From Dermacentor variabilis (lineage: Eukaryota > Arthropoda > Arachnida > Ixodida > Ixodidae): DNA of 64,000 bases. A model generated the notes under the pieces. That model saw only the letters and a list, made by a program, of their open reading frames with translations. It was not told the origin of the DNA and ran no database searches. The DNA lies in NCBI RefSeq assembly GCF_050947875.1, contig NC_134572.1:130360605-130424604 (forward strand). Reading direction: 5' to 3'. Of this stretch, positions 8,346 through 21,364 are shown one piece after another. Within the stretch, counting starts at the first letter, position 1; each line of letters opens with the position of its first letter. Made by a program: the position numbers and the translations under genes.

Positions 8346-8770
8346 AGTCATGGGCAGACGCGGCGGCCATTGTCTGCGGAGTCAACACTGGGATGGAGAG
8401 GCTCAGACACGGTGCTCGGATGAAGCACCGTGTCTGCGAGAACCCTCTCACCTTGGTGTGGTCAGTGCAACCTGTGCAGAAGTGAGTGCGAAAACCCTCC
8501 CCCTCAAAGGCGGATTGGCTACGATGACTTTGGACGCTCCGAATTGGTCGTCATTGAACTGCCGTTTTCCCTCACCTAGGGATCTAGGGAGGACAATGTA
8601 TTTAAGGAGCCGTTGGCGGCTCCTCAGAGCGCATTCCTCTTTCAGTCATGTTAGACTGATGGACTGTAACGTTATCACGTAGATAGTGTAAATAAATCCC
8701 ATATTCCTCGTTCGCGATGAGAACAAGTCTCTCGCTTCAAGAACGTCCTCAGCGTGGACAAGTTTGACGA
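8346..8770 (+). mobile_element. LTR-like promoter/polyA segment (possible solo or partial LTR)
   Basis: A TATA-like TATTTAAG at 8599-8606, an initiator-like TCAGTC at 8642-8647 and AATAAA at 8691-8696 are packed within 100 bp, the arrangement of a gypsy-type LTR. The layout resembles tick gypsy LTRs I recall, but no internal domain, second LTR or TG...CA ends with a duplication could be fixed. The TTA element ends at its left edge, so it may have inserted into this LTR. Confidence 0.4.
8404..8436. repeat. 13-bp perfect hairpin
   Basis: CAGACACGGTGCT at 8404-8416 and its exact reverse complement at 8424-8436 are separated by 7 nt. It lies in the upstream half of the LTR-like segment. Confidence 0.8.
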
Positions 8771-10226
8771 CGGCATGGGCCAGCTACCATCTATTTCATG
8801 TCCAACCCCAACCATAACACCTCTGCACACACACACACACAAAGCTTGGCTGTATGGATGCTAACTCGCTGGATCTGCTGGATTTTTTATATAAAGATGA
8901 TTGAGAGGCCTGCGTTACAACATGCCGATCAGAAGCATATAGCTAATGATGAAGCTTCTAAACCGTGTCGGGCGAACCATTATTTGCACAAATATTGGCT
9001 TTCCATGTTTACTTTTATGCTGCGTTGATTTCGAACGAGGCGTGGTCTGGAACGGCGGATTGAATGACAACAATATGAACAGGTCATTTTCGGGCTTCAG
9101 GCTAAGCTGGAATTCCTTTCCTTCTTTCGTTTGAGCTGTTACCATGGGTGAGAGAGCCTTCCGTTTCCACAGATGACAAAGAATGTGTTTATATGTCGGG
9201 CTCAAAACGTTCGTCGCGAGCAGCTGTTGGACCTTGTTAGAAGACAGTGACAAGAGCAGCGCTACCGCATGCACATGCTTGTTCTAAAGCGTCTCGATCG
9301 CGTTATCGCCATAGTATATATATATATATATGTATATATCGCTGAACCATTTTCACGAGACGAGCCCCCCCCCCCCCCTTTCTCCGAATATGCAAAGGTG
9401 CCCACTTCGGACGCCGTTTGTCGATGCTCCCTTCCGTTCTCTGTGTTCGCACAGGCCTCCTCCCGCCACTTCACTCGCCCAAAGTGTCGCACCGAACAAT
9501 GGAAGCAACCCCGCGAAGGCACTGCTGAGACCGGTTTCGATCGGCGAACAGCTAATCGGCCACGCCATTAAGTTTTCACGGCGCTTTCGGTATTACGGCT
9601 CGGGCACGATGACGCGGCGAAAGCGCGTGCCGAACAGAAAGTCCATGCACACCACTGCGGCAGTGCGGTGCGTGAGTGCGCCTATGGCATGGTTAGCTTC
9701 GCGGCGCTTTCCATTTTTATTTATACAGCGCTTCAGAATGTGCGCGCAGGCAAAGAAAAAAAATAAATATATAAAGGGTACGCAACCTGGCCTCACACAA
9801 CGTTATGCCGGAACTAACATTGAAAATGACTACCGATAAACAGCGTCTAAACGACACAACGCATCGTAAGCGACGCCAGAGCGGTTAACTATTTATACGG
9901 AGCTCATAAATTTAACGCATTCTGTCACGCTTATGAACAGCGATGCAGTTCCATTTGCGATGACGACGTGCAGAGCACTCGCCGTGGTAACTCTCGCTGG
10001 TTCCGTGGCTCTTTTGTCGAGCACTGTCTCGTGCTGTTGGTACCTCGCAACGCCTGGTGCACTCGGGTGGAAGTTTGAATCCAAAAGCGAGTTTGCTGCG
10101 CGATTTCGGAGCACGTTATGCAGAATTCCAGGAAAACCCTAGTCTGGGGCGTTGCGTCAAACCTGGGCGTATGCTTTGAATGCTAAATCCCCGTTGCCAC
10201 CTATGATTCCATAGGTTCTAAACGCA
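8771..10226. other. Unassigned intergenic DNA
   Basis: No gene recognised. It contains a short (CA)n at 8826-8840, an AT dinucleotide run at 9315-9339 and C14 at 9365-9378. Open frames of up to 169 codons occur in both directions but have no domain, splice context or codon bias that I could see. Confidence 0.5.
9315..9378. repeat. (TA)n and poly-C simple repeats
   Basis: TA dinucleotide run at 9315-9339 (one TG interruption) and a run of 14 C at 9365-9378. Confidence 0.9.
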
Positions 10227-10560
10227 TACAGGGTGGTTCATGCAACTTCATTCAAGGATGTAAAACGAATTCGTTAGCCGCAGATGAATGGAACCAAAGA
10301 CATATGGTTCACCGTCGTGTGGCGCTCCCTAGATTATCTTAATATTCCGCTTAACTACTTAACTAAGACGAATTACGCAAAAGTTTTACTATTAACTCTA
10401 TGGCCAAGTGCGTTTCGTTGTAGAGGTGGTTCAGAAACAACCGATCCAATATTTTGTGGCAACCTACATGCTGAGTGTCGTTTTCTTTTTAGGGAGGGGG
10501 GGCGTTTAAAAGAAGCCCACGAAATGTGAAATAAACCAGGTGACAGCGCTCGTGGGCTTT
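10227..10560 (+). mobile_element. Partial 'CAGGGTGGTTCATGC' repeat, MITE-like
   Basis: It begins with ACAGGGTGGTTCATGCAAC, an end type that I recall from dispersed tick repeats, and runs through a GTGGCGCTCC block to a small inverted pair (AAGCCCACGA near 10515 and TCGTGGGCTT near 10547). No matching right-hand inverted end was found, so this looks like a truncated copy. Family assignment rests on memory of similar tick repeats, not on a structural proof. Confidence 0.4.
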
Positions 10561-13500
10561 CGTATTGCAACGCTTTGAACAAAAGCAAGTTTTTGTATGG
10601 GATATGTTTGATATCGGTGATGGTAGTTATGGGGCATACATATTTTTTAATAGGGTACATATTTAACAGGAACGCCACAGCCTCAAGAACAAATACTTTG
10701 CGATGCGCGGAACATATACTCCTCGTCAGGTACAGTTTTCCCTCTGATCGCGTATGCAACGCGTGCGCTGATGCTGGCAATATAAGAGTGTGCCTGACAC
10801 ATAATGTCGAGCGTGGAATGGTGGCGTCAACAGCTACGGAACGATTCGGTGCGCCAGCCCGAGCGGTTCGTCAGAGCTCGCGGCTCCCAACCGCACAGTG
10901 ACGCAGAGACATCTGTTCGATACTCGGCAGCCGTGGGGGACAGAGTGTTGTTTCTTCTTCGCCTCATCGGGAGAGTTAAATTGAGAGGAAGCAGCCAGCA
11001 GGAAGATGGCGCAGTGACGGCACTGGCAGAAGGGAGTGAATGGACAAGTAAACTGGCTGGAACGTTTAAGTGCTGTTGTAGTAAAGGAACAAAAAAAAAA
11101 AGAAGAGCACATTCAGTTGAAGCAAATACAAAAACGGAATATTTGGTCATGTAGAGAGACCACAAAATGGGGGAAAAAGCACGAAAGAACGCACATCTTC
11201 CGATATTCATTGCTACTGAGGGAGCGCATGCAGGGATGTATTTATTGCAATCTGTTAGGCACATACACTTGAACAATCTGCTACCTATAAGTCTGTCATG
11301 GATGCCCTATACACATTTCTGAACGCAATTGTCCGAGAAGTTTGGGACTTTGGAAATAACATGCTCTATTGAAGTAGGTGCGTAGTGCGTTAAAACAAAT
11401 GAAAATTTGTTTTGCTGCTTTTACCTTGCCTGTCCGCGTGCTACATCAAATTGAAACCATTGCATTGAAAAACCTACATTTTCTTGCGGCAACTGCGGTT
11501 CTTTGTAACACTAGTTGCAAAAATGTTTGAATGCATGACTACAAAGCAATTGTTGCCATACTCGATGCTATACGGTCCTCGTCAAGTTTTACAAGCTCCG
11601 CCGAATGAGCTAACAAAAATGAATGAGTGAAAAGCACCCGATGAACTGTGTATCTTCGCACCTTTGCTGTTAGGTCGTGTCATGTTTCTAATTTACCGTG
11701 CAGCCCCAGACATATCTGCTCAGTAACCTACGAGTTAACCATTTGCAATGCCTAACCACTGCAACATTTCTCACGTGAAGACGGGAAAGCGTAACACCTA
11801 GCAAATACAATGTCCTCGTTGCACGGGAATTTGAGCAAGCTAAAACAAAATTCACCATTAAAATCGACGTTTTTTGTGTTACCCAGCCGAATACATTTCG
11901 CTGCTCGTGTTGTGTTCCAAAGGGCAATCGAAATTTTCGCGTGATACCGCTTCTCAACGATAGCTTATATTTACAGGTAAAAAAGGACCGGCAACATTGT
12001 CTCTGCATTGAGCTTATCGCTGTTGACATAGTTGGCTTCTGTCGCGAACGGACCGCTTCGGGACAACACGAAGCGACGTAATTTAGATAAAAGAGTCAAT
12101 ATAGCCCGGTGCAACCACAACACGGCGCGGACCTCTGCGACGGATGGACGAAAGCACACTGGCGCCAGACTCAAATGCTCGGCGAGCTATATCCTTAATA
12201 GAAACACCACGCTCGCCCTTCTCGTGCGTCACCGGCGCCAAGAGACGGAATCGACCATACCTGGGCGACCAAGGGGTCAGCGATGTTTGATGCTCAGGGC
12301 ACCCTGCCCTCCCCCTAACCCATCATCCAGCATTCTCTCTTCAGCGCTCGCTTCTAATGAAAGTGGGGCTGGAAAATGTCGGAGGATACGCATACGAGCG
12401 TCGTTATGCGTGCGTTGCCTGACTGATCATTTAGATTTAGGTGTTGTGAACAATTTCATCGACCCGCTGCGAGAACATCCATTCTTCAGAACGCAGCAGC
12501 TTCAAAATCATGAGAAAAAGAAAAGAATGAATGAATAGGGAGAGGCCGGGAGTAGACAGAAATAAAACATACAGGCCTTTCTGTAGCGGTCTGCCGCTAC
12601 GCATTGGTCACGCACGGAGCTGAAGTCGAGCGCTACGTGCCACGCCTGCACGATATGACGTCTCTATTGACCGCGACTGTGAGGCCGGATATGTCACACG
12701 AGGAGCGGGCGAGGGAAAGCCGGTTTGCTGCGAGAGGGCAGAGGAAAACGTTGGCAGTCGGGGGCTATGCTATCGCGTGCTATTCTCTTCACTCCGCGGC
12801 TCACCCACGCACAAAGGCGATCCGTGGTTGCCGATGGTCGTCATGGTCTCCATCAAACGCGGACGTCTCTTTCGACAAGCGCAGTGCTGCGTATTTTCCT
12901 GAATAACGGACCGCTTATCGGAGCCCGAATGGGCTTCGCTTCTTTCGAAACCGGTGCTGCAATGCTCTGGTACACCTGCTGGTTAGGGCTCGCATTGCCA
13001 AGAGCGCGCGATCGATGGGTTGCACCATCCTATACTGGTGCACGCGAGACGAATGCTCAGAACCGCAGCGGAGAGAGCGGCCAGCGCACCCTACCGAAAT
13101 GGGACGCACACACGTACTGTCGCATTTTGTTGCACTACGTGTGCGAGTGTCAGTATTGTATACGCCGATATTTTGTGGTAATGTGCAGGTGACGTGCTTC
13201 GTGCGCATGGCTGCAAGTCGCCTCTAGGTATATCAAATTTTTTCACTAGATGAGAACTCCTACGAGGTTGATACTTCGTCGCCTGCCTAAAGTTGCACAC
13301 CAACACACTTGGGCTACCTCTCTGATGTCGTTGTCTTTGATGGCCTACGTAACCTTCTGAAATGACGGGTCTCGTCGCTTCGTTGAACGCTGGCTATATG
13401 AAATGATTGCAAGGTGCCCTGCCGTGCGCACGGTCTTGACGTTCAGCTAATAGACTCAGAGTGACGCAATGCTCGAAGAACAGCGCGTATGCAGCGTGCG

Positions 13501-14076
13501 GAACAAATGCAAGGCATTGCAACTTTGCAGCGGCCGCTTGCTGTGTCATGGCCATCTTTTGCACCTGGAAGACTTAATAGTCTGTCACTATCAAAGAAAG
13601 AAATTGTGTGTTCTCATGAGCACAGAACGCAGCTCGGACTATTCCTTCATAGACTGCACGGAAGACAAAATATCAGTAGCCTGTGTTCCTTATTCTCTAC
13701 GTATAAATTACTACTTTATGGATAACGCGAAGGGACTTAATTTAGCTAGAACAGTCGGTAATTAGAGCAACCATAACGTGGCGCAGGCCCCAAATATGGA
13801 CGGACGAGAACACACTAGCGAACACAATCGAATGCTCAGCAAGCCATATTGATTGCATGAATTATTGCACGTAAGTTATCGGCAGTTTCATTCATAATGC
13901 CTCGGCTACGCGGTGGTACGTCATTTCTACCGGAGATAAATCCCATACAAGGATTACTAGAATAGCTTTGAGATACCGTACGCTAATATCCACGTATGGA
14001 GTACATCATGTATGAACTTACAAACTTCTGAAAAACTTGAGCCATAGCGACGTCCTTTCTGAGCCATCCAGGCAAG
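10561..14076. other. Unassigned intergenic DNA
   Basis: Read on both strands: short frames only, no recognisable domain, no convincing exon. Composition alternates between AT-rich stretches (11.2-12.0 kb) and more GC-rich stretches (12.1-13.2 kb). Confidence 0.5.
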
Positions 14077-14208
14077 TATATACTTGTTTGTTTTACTGGT
14101 AATTACTGTAGGGCTACATTTATTATATTCTGCTTACTACTGTATATACTTGTTTGTTTTACTGGTCATTACTGTAGGGCTACATTTATTATAGTCTGCT
14201 TACTACTG
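14077..14208. repeat. 66-bp tandem duplication
   Basis: Two adjacent 66-bp units (14077-14142, 14143-14208), both beginning TATATACTTG and ending TACTACTG, differ at only two positions that I could see. It is a recent local duplication. Confidence 0.9.
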
Positions 14209-14679
14209 AGACGCCGTCAGCAGGTAAGATGGAGTGATAGCTCTTTATCGCCAGGCTCTTACAATATGATTTAAATAAAACAATAAACTTAAGTGTTAGC
14301 CGAAGGCTTTTGAAGACCTTGTGCTCTCACGCGCAAAAGTTCTCCAGTGGTTTAAAAAATTTAAATGTGGTGGGACGTAGCTGTCAAGAGACAAGGAAAT
14401 GCGTTGGATTCAGGAGACCACAGTAAATTAGGAAAACATTGTCTGATGTGAAAAAATATCTGTGCTAGAACAGTTGAGCGACATTTAAAGGATATTGAAA
14501 CATCCCTAGAGATTGCATCGCTAGCGAAATTTAGAAAGAAAAATGTGGCAAAAGCCTCTGTGAATCTGGACAGGTTCATTCTGATGTATTCCTGAGGGTT
14601 TCAGAGATGAGAAAAATCGGACTTGTGTTCAATAAGGCGAGGAAATGCTTGCCAGTTTCGAAGCAGGCAGCTAAAGACA

Positions 14680-14914
14680 TTTTTATTATAAGTTTTTACG
14701 TGCCAAAACAACTTTCTGATTATGAGGCACGCCGTAGCGGAGGACTCCGGAAATTTCGACCGCCTGGGGTTCTTTAACGTGCACCTAAATCTAAGTACAC
14801 GGGTGTTTTGGCATTTCGCCCCCATTGATATGCTGCCGCCGTGGCCGGGATTCGATCCCGCGACCTCGTGCTCAGCAGCCTAACACCATAGCCACTGAGC
14901 AATCATGGCGGGTG
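14680..14914 (-). mobile_element. Ruka-type tRNA-derived SINE
   Basis: On the minus strand the head at 14914-14830 has a tRNA-like A box (TGATTGCTCAGTGG) and a B box within CGGGATCGAATCCC. The body is the conserved tick block (TGCACGTTAAAGAACCCC) and a tail. An 11-bp direct repeat AGCTAAAGACA flanks it (14669-14679, 14915-14925), so it is a genuine retroposition event. Ruka is the SINE family reported from ixodid ticks; the name is assigned from memory of its structure. Confidence 0.85.
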
Positions 14915-14925
14915 AGCTAAAGACA

Positions 14926-17900
14926 CGTTTCTAACATTAATATAGGTGACGGTATCTGCATTTATCAGGTTGATCGTCAGCGGTAGTGCCAGTCAACAAT
15001 GCAAACTAATCGCAGTGAAGTTGCACCAACAAAGGTGAAGCTGCCAAGAAGCATCCACAAGAAAATAGGCGCAGCAGTTTTATCTTGTTTTTTTTTTTCT
15101 CACGAAAGCTGTCATGTCGCGAGTGTTCCCTTTGCAAAGCAAAGGAGTGTCACCAGCGAGTGGTACAATGAAGTATGCCTTTGCAAAGTCATTAGGAAGC
15201 TAAGAACGGGGCTCAGGGGGATTTTGGTGCACCACGACATTGCCCATGCTCACACACCCAACATCGACCTTCAATTTCATTAAGATTAAATACATGACTG
15301 GGCAACTACTTTGCATTGGGGACATCACACTGATAGGTTATTTTGTATGCTTTACGGCTGAACACGGCACGCGCGGTAAGGTGCTTCTCAAGCCTATGGG
15401 AGAAGCTATCCACAGCTGTAAGAGACAGATTGCAGCACTCTGAGAAAATAAATAGAAAAAGCTTTGAAGAAAGCTTTAATAGAATGCAAAAGTGCATGGA
15501 AACTCAAGGTGAGTGGTTGAAGGAATTATAATGGTGTAAAAGATGAAGCACGTCTTCAAACTTTATAATCTGGAAATTTTCTTACTGACCCTCATATACC
15601 AACGTCACGAAAGCTTTTTTGGGAAAGTGGACGTCTGTGAGGAATAAGATGGCATGAAAAATATTTTCCTATAAATGTACTGCCTGAATTGCTGCACTGT
15701 AAATCGGAAGGATTCATATCTGATGGAAGCCTATCAGCAACGTAAATGCGGTACCGAACCAATGAGCATATTCGGGCTGGCAGTCAATGCTGATTTCAGG
15801 GCTTCTTTCTTAGGGTTTTCCCCCGGTCTGTCCGTTATCCCACTAATTCACAAATGATATCTCATGCTTCGGACCGGAATTCAATGATATCTCTACCTGA
15901 ATTAGACTGTGTTATATCCGTAATATGAAATTATCGTGGTACTATCGGCCTTTCGTTGGTGAAGTTATGCTTCGAAATGGCTCCTACTCACTGGACTTGG
16001 ACTGCTAGATCGATATGTGTATACGATTTTGTACTTTACACAAGGTGTTAGGCAGCTGTGAGGCGCAGGACCCCAACACCAGCGTTCTGGTTCTGCAGTA
16101 AACTGGTTTTTTTTTTTTTGCTAAACACATAATGTTTTCTTATAACAATTAACACTTATACATTCACAATTAAGTAATTTCGCGGCAAAACTCCCACCGC
16201 GCAAATGCAATAGCACACTTTCCGCTACCCTTGTAACTAGGTCTACTTGATGTTTGGTAACACTTGCTATAGAGAACTTTTTTTAATATCCTAAGTTATT
16301 GTATTTCTTGGAAGGCATCCGATAAATTTTCTACTCGTAAACATCAGAGCTAAATGATAGCTATAAAACAAGTTTTCGATAAAGAATGCGCTTCAAGAAT
16401 GTTAATACAGAAACTCACATGGACGTTCGCATCACTAGGGAAGAATTCTAATCAAATTCACGCATCATTCCAAGGCTGGCTGAACAGCCATAATGAGTGC
16501 GCTAGCAGAGAATAGCGCCCGATTTGTCTGTGGTATTCCTAGCCCAAATTTATACGTGTGCGTCCTACAAAGGAAGTCCTTGAGACGGGTCACTTTCAAA
16601 GCGATTGCATAAAGGGCGCCGTCTCGCAGAATATCCAGTGACGGCGTCCGGCGTCGGCGCCGGACGTCTCGTGAGTGGATATATCATTCCGAACCACGCA
16701 TGCCAAACCACGCAGGCCCTCTGCGTGGTTCATAGGCGTTACGGAATTAATAGAATTTCTCAATGTGAAATGCGTCCGTAAAATAGTAAAGTACGACCCA
16801 AACACATCCTAGAGACATGATAGCATGGGATTGTAATTTCAGTATACGATAAAACATAATTTTGTTACGCAGAAAGTGAAATACAAACGCCTGTTCCAGC
16901 GTTTCTACCATTCTACCAGAGCGGCGCGCCCCGCTCGGTTCCTTGCAATCCCATCCAGATGGCGCTCGCCTCTGCGCATCGGCGGCAGCGGTGCGCGGAG
17001 GCGAAGGCGGAGAAAAAAGAACGAACCTTAAAGTTTGCCTTCGTTTTTAGCGTTGACCGCCAGCGTTTCCAGGTAAACTTCATGGTTACATAAGCAGCAG
17101 TTGCCGGGAAGCGTGAGAAGCAGTCGGATTTTTGAATGATATCGCGGTTCACTCTTAACGGCGAAGCTTAAGCATCCTCCAAGTTTTTTTCTTTTTTTTT
17201 TGCTGCTGATTCATATAGCCTGCCTCATGTAATTTGTTTTAGTGAAGGGGCGGTTAAATAGCTTTTTAAAGCAATTATTGCTTAACAAAGGAAATTTTAT
17301 TCGACAAACGTACGGAAGCTCTAGAGGTGCTTAAGCACTAAACCCTTTACACTTGCGTCGGTATGTCTTATAGAAAGGTTCGACGCGAATTCAACAATGC
17401 AAAATGCGATCGCGCAGAACGGGCTACATGACTACGCTATTAGCTGCATATCTTGCTAAAACGTAATACTTGTGTCACAAATGCGAAAAAAATATTACTG
17501 TTCCAGGTTCTTCACTGTAGCATGTGCTCTGCCAGAAACTGTAGCTTTCCTGCTCGCATTAGGCGAAAATGCACGTGCCAGCGCCTCAAAAAAGCATTGA
17601 AACCGTTAACTCCGACTTCATCGTCTAAGCAGGCAATGAGATTTTCGAAAATGCCCTGTGAAGCCAGGAACGCTGCGCGATGTGGCTGTCGCCGTGCTTC
17701 AACTTGGCATTACCAGATCGCGTAGACATTTAGCAATTTTATCAATTGGGCGAACCGGCCAATGTTCCTTTGCCGTCGCGAGCCGGCCTTGATGCGAAAG
17801 GTGTGTTCCACTAGGTGCAACACACCTTCAATCACAACGCAATGGAACAACGCGAGCCGAAACGCTTCACATTGCCCGCAATTTATGCACCTGTATACTT

Positions 17901-18138
17901 TGGCACGCTGTACCATCTGTCGAGGCGCAGCCCCGTCAGTAACTTCCAGCTAGAAAAATTCAGGCATCAGTTTGGAGATTTTGCTTTCCTTACGTTGTTC
18001 CCATCGGTTTCGAACTGTTTCTTTTTTTTCAGTCGAGCGTCTGCTCCGTAGAACGTAACTAATATCTTCTGCCGCTATTTCTTCGAATTCACTGAGCATG
18101 TGCTGGTGGATGAGTTGGTTATGCATGATTACAACGAA
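14926..18138. other. Unassigned intergenic DNA
   Basis: No gene recognised. A GC-rich block at about 16600-16700 (GGCGTCCGGCGTCGGCG) resembles the CGNCG-rich middle of the second SINE family seen at 42.9-43.1 kb and may be a fragment of it. A compact GC-rich patch lies at 16915-17010. Confidence 0.45.
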
Positions 18139-18230
18139 GGCGCCAAATAAAACAACGGACGAAGGAACGAGACACGAGCCAACCTCGTGTCTCGTGTCTC
18201 CTTCCTTCGTCCGTTGTTTTATTTGGCGCC
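18139..18230. repeat. ~90-bp near-perfect palindrome (foldback)
   Basis: The left arm 18139-18178 starts GGCGCCAAATAAAACAACGG and pairs with the right arm 18184-18230, which ends in the reverse complement of that sequence. The loop is about 5 nt, and the right arm has an extra 7-nt copy of CGTGTCT. ATTACAAC and GTTGTAAT outside the arms extend the symmetry past a 3-nt mismatch. Transcribed in either direction it would form a long hairpin. It interrupts unassigned sequence next to the LINE relic. Confidence 0.9.
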
Positions 18231-18299
18231 TGTGTTGTAATTCTTCGAATTGTTTTGCCTCAGCGGTTTCCTCTGCCATGCCTCATGATTTAAAGTTGT

Positions 18300-19095
18300 A
18301 CTTAGTTTTGTAAATTTCTAGGGAGCGTTCAGCTTGCGGTCTCTTATTTCTCTGCCGTGAACGCAGACCTTAGCGAACATGGTCCGGTACATGAGCAGGA
18401 TTTTCCCCGGCAATTCGCTATCTGCGAATAGCCTGGTAGTCGCTTCAGCACCGCTGGTGATCATGCGAAGGGTTGAAGGCCTGGAAGGCCCAAACGAATG
18501 CACTCAACATGCCGTTTGAGGCAGCTCGTATTTACCTTGACGGGCTCGTTTCCCATACGGGGGCTCCAACCGTTTGTAAAGTGGCGCCATATGAAACGGC
18601 GATGCATTAAAACGATATGCGCTATTTAGTAGTCAGACTCGCACGCTTGCGTCTTGAGTCTGTCTGCCTTCACAGTGAGTGACGGCTTGAATTGCGACGC
18701 CCTAATTATCGTGTCCTTTGATTTGTCCACCACGTGTTCCTATATTTGTTCGTTAGCGATGGTTCCTTCGAAGGTCACTCCGCGAACTCTGACGGCTCCG
18801 AGAAATTGAGTTCCTTCTCAGAGTTTGTCGGTGAAGGCCGCAAAGCCTATCCCTTGCACTTATCGGTGTTCAAGTGCGCTCCTAAGAGATCTGAGTTTTC
18901 CTGAACTAGCTTCGAAAATACGTGGAAGTCAAAGCAGTTTCTTACAAAGCTCGAAACGTGACCAGCAGAAGTGATAATTTTAGTTTCCTCGACACCCGGC
19001 TTGGGGAGTTTTCGAACGCCAGGGCACTTCGCCAGTCCTTTGATGAGAGATCCATCGAACAGACGAACAATACTGGCTAACAAAGGCAAGTTTTT
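18300..19095 (-). pseudogene. Antisense LINE reverse transcriptase relic
   Basis: Minus-strand conceptual translation from about 19089 gives the order CPGVRKLPKPG, KIITSAGHVSSF, GAHLNTDKCKGIGF, then FLGAVRVRGVTFEG and a later LKRHVECIRLGLPGL stretch. This matches the palm and thumb layout of non-LTR reverse transcriptases. The catalytic Y-A-D-D box is replaced by S-A-G-H and several stops interrupt the frame, so it is dead. The clade could not be fixed by eye; the LN..K.KG pattern occurs in several LINE clades. The upstream part of the element is missing. Confidence 0.6.
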
Positions 19096-19099
19096 TTAA

Positions 19100-21364
19100 G
19101 GATTAAAACGCAGCTTAACACGAATAGGTGCAGGAACTCAGATTCCTTCTGTACTTTGACTGTACACATAATCCTAGTCGTTGGCTTGAGCGAACACTGA
19201 GTTTTTTCCCATAGTGATAGCAGGTTGAATAGTATAAAAACTAATAAACTAATGTACAGAAATGAACAAATGCGGCCTGCCCTCTCATGAATACATATAA
19301 CAAAGTATTAGTCCACGAGAAATAATGTAGCGCCCCCCTCCCCAAGTCACTGTTAACTTAAAATAATGTTCCTCATCAATTATAAAAAATAAGAGGCGTC
19401 ACTAGGAGCAGCGGTACCCAGGGCGGTCGCCCTGGGTGCTATTTGTTAAGTACGTTATATTGCTAAGTTGGTTACAGGCACCTGTATTCATTAAAATATT
19501 AGTTGGGCACCCTGGAAATGAAGGTTTGAGCCCGCACTTTTCGTTAAAGGTGGTGTGCGACGGAAACGACCTTCCACCCGGAACAAACAAACAAACAAAC
19601 GAACGAACAAACAAACACGCACACACACATACGCATGTACACACGCAAGCACAATGCATGAAAACCTCACGAACAGCCCACGCGGTAAGATCCGTCGCCG
19701 ACACGTGCTCAGGTGAGGGTCACGGCGGGGAAGGTCACGCACGATCTATCTCCAGTGGTATCCGCAAGGTGTCATTCGTTAGCCTTCGCGACGCTATGAC
19801 AGTGACAAATGAACGACTGCGTTCTTCGGAAGCATGTGACAATAAAATGGCACGAACAGACGTAAACGAGACAAGGAGACAAGGACGGGAAAGGGTGGAG
19901 GCCCACGACAAGCGCGTCAAAAGCCGCCGACATATGCTTGCGAGTGGAAGCGATGCGTTCCTCGTTTCCTGTGAAAGGCGGCGTCTCGGCAGCACAGGCA
20001 CGCTAAATTTGGTGGTGTGTTTACAGGGGCAGGCGAGAACAAACTCATAAAATTCTGCCTGCTCGAGCCTTCGCAGAAGTTTTGATCTGGGGAGGGGCTT
20101 GGCGCCCTGTGTAGGACAACGTTTGCATGTTTACTGGACTAGTGAGTCCTCGGTGCCAGGTAGCGTGGCATCCGCTTCTGAAACTGAGAGGAGAGCTACG
20201 AGGAGTATATTCCTTCTAATGTACGGAAAACGGGGTTGCGTGCCGGAGTCGTTTTAGAGACCGCGCTTCCAAGTATAGTGGAGAACTAAACTGGGGCTTA
20301 CACTGAAGTTTCGCGTTTAATAAAGTTGTTCTCTCTCGCTCTTCCCAAACTCGGAGGTCCGGCAGTGCCGGAGGATGCCTTCAAGAGCGAAGCTCTCAAA
20401 ACGAGGAATAATTGCTGGGAACGTAAGGCTCCATCCTAACTGGCGTGCCAGTTAATGCCGTTGGGCGGATTCGCGAGCGAACTTTTTCAAGATTCATAAG
20501 TGCGTGCTTACGTGGCGCGGAGATGTTGCGCCATTTTCACCACCTGCCACGATAAACCTACCTTTCAGTATAAATGCTTTAACGACCTATTCATAAAAGT
20601 TGGGGTACTTTTCGCGGTTCATGCCCTGACGGTAGTTTTTTGGAATATTTTGAAGCCTGGTGAGGGTCATATTAGACGGCTCTTTCGTTTGCTTCACACA
20701 CGAGACATTACTTAATTAACGCAACGTGATTCGCGTTTTACTGCCACATTTCAATCATTAAAGATAAACGACGAAGAAAGCGAAAATGTTCTGCATATTT
20801 TGAAAAACTCCTACGCCTAATTTATTTCTATGAGACTCGGCGTTTGAACCGCAAGCGCTTCTTTCAGTATGCGCAATCTCACACAAAGCAAGAAAAAAAA
20901 AGCCGTATTCATTATCCGGCGCTCATGACCATGTTATTCAAGTAAAAGTGGAACACTTGAAAGTAGATTACTAAGAAATTCGTGAATTATAGATTCAGCT
21001 GGCAGGCATACAGGCGTACATACAAAGTTTAGTAACGCAACAACGCTCACCAATACTATTATGCATTGCTTTTAATCGTTCTGTTGAGTCGCGTAAGCAA
21101 GCCTGTCACATCTCGTATCACATCATCTAGTGTCACATCGTATGTGTGACACGAACGTACCAGACGTTGCGGAGCAAGCGGCTCTTTGCCGGCTGCATAA
21201 GCGGCTCACCAATGTCGTTCAAGTGTAGTGATAGTTAATTCCGATCTAATAGAGTTATTTTTTATTCTACTCAAGGTGAGTGAAATCTAACGCGACGTTT
21301 AATAAGGCATGATGAATTGAAGAGCCTGAGGCCCTTCACACGCAATGCTTCACGACTTCAAGTG
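19100..21364. other. Unassigned intergenic DNA
   Basis: No gene recognised. It contains a mixed (CAAA)n/(CA)n tract at 19582-19630. An AATAAA at about 20321, followed by a pyrimidine-rich TTGTTCTCTCTCGC, resembles an LTR or 3' UTR end, but nothing upstream supports a gene. Confidence 0.45.
19582..19630. repeat. (CAAA)n/(CA)n simple repeat
   Basis: AACA/GAAC tetranucleotide repeats grade into (CA)n. This creates low-complexity frames on both strands. Confidence 0.9.

Noticed and set aside
14830..14914. tRNA gene (A and B boxes); likewise at 36744-36830, 63300-63378 and 43050-43120.
   Set aside because: These are SINE heads: they continue into the SINE body, two have target duplications, and they do not fold as intact functional tRNAs by eye.
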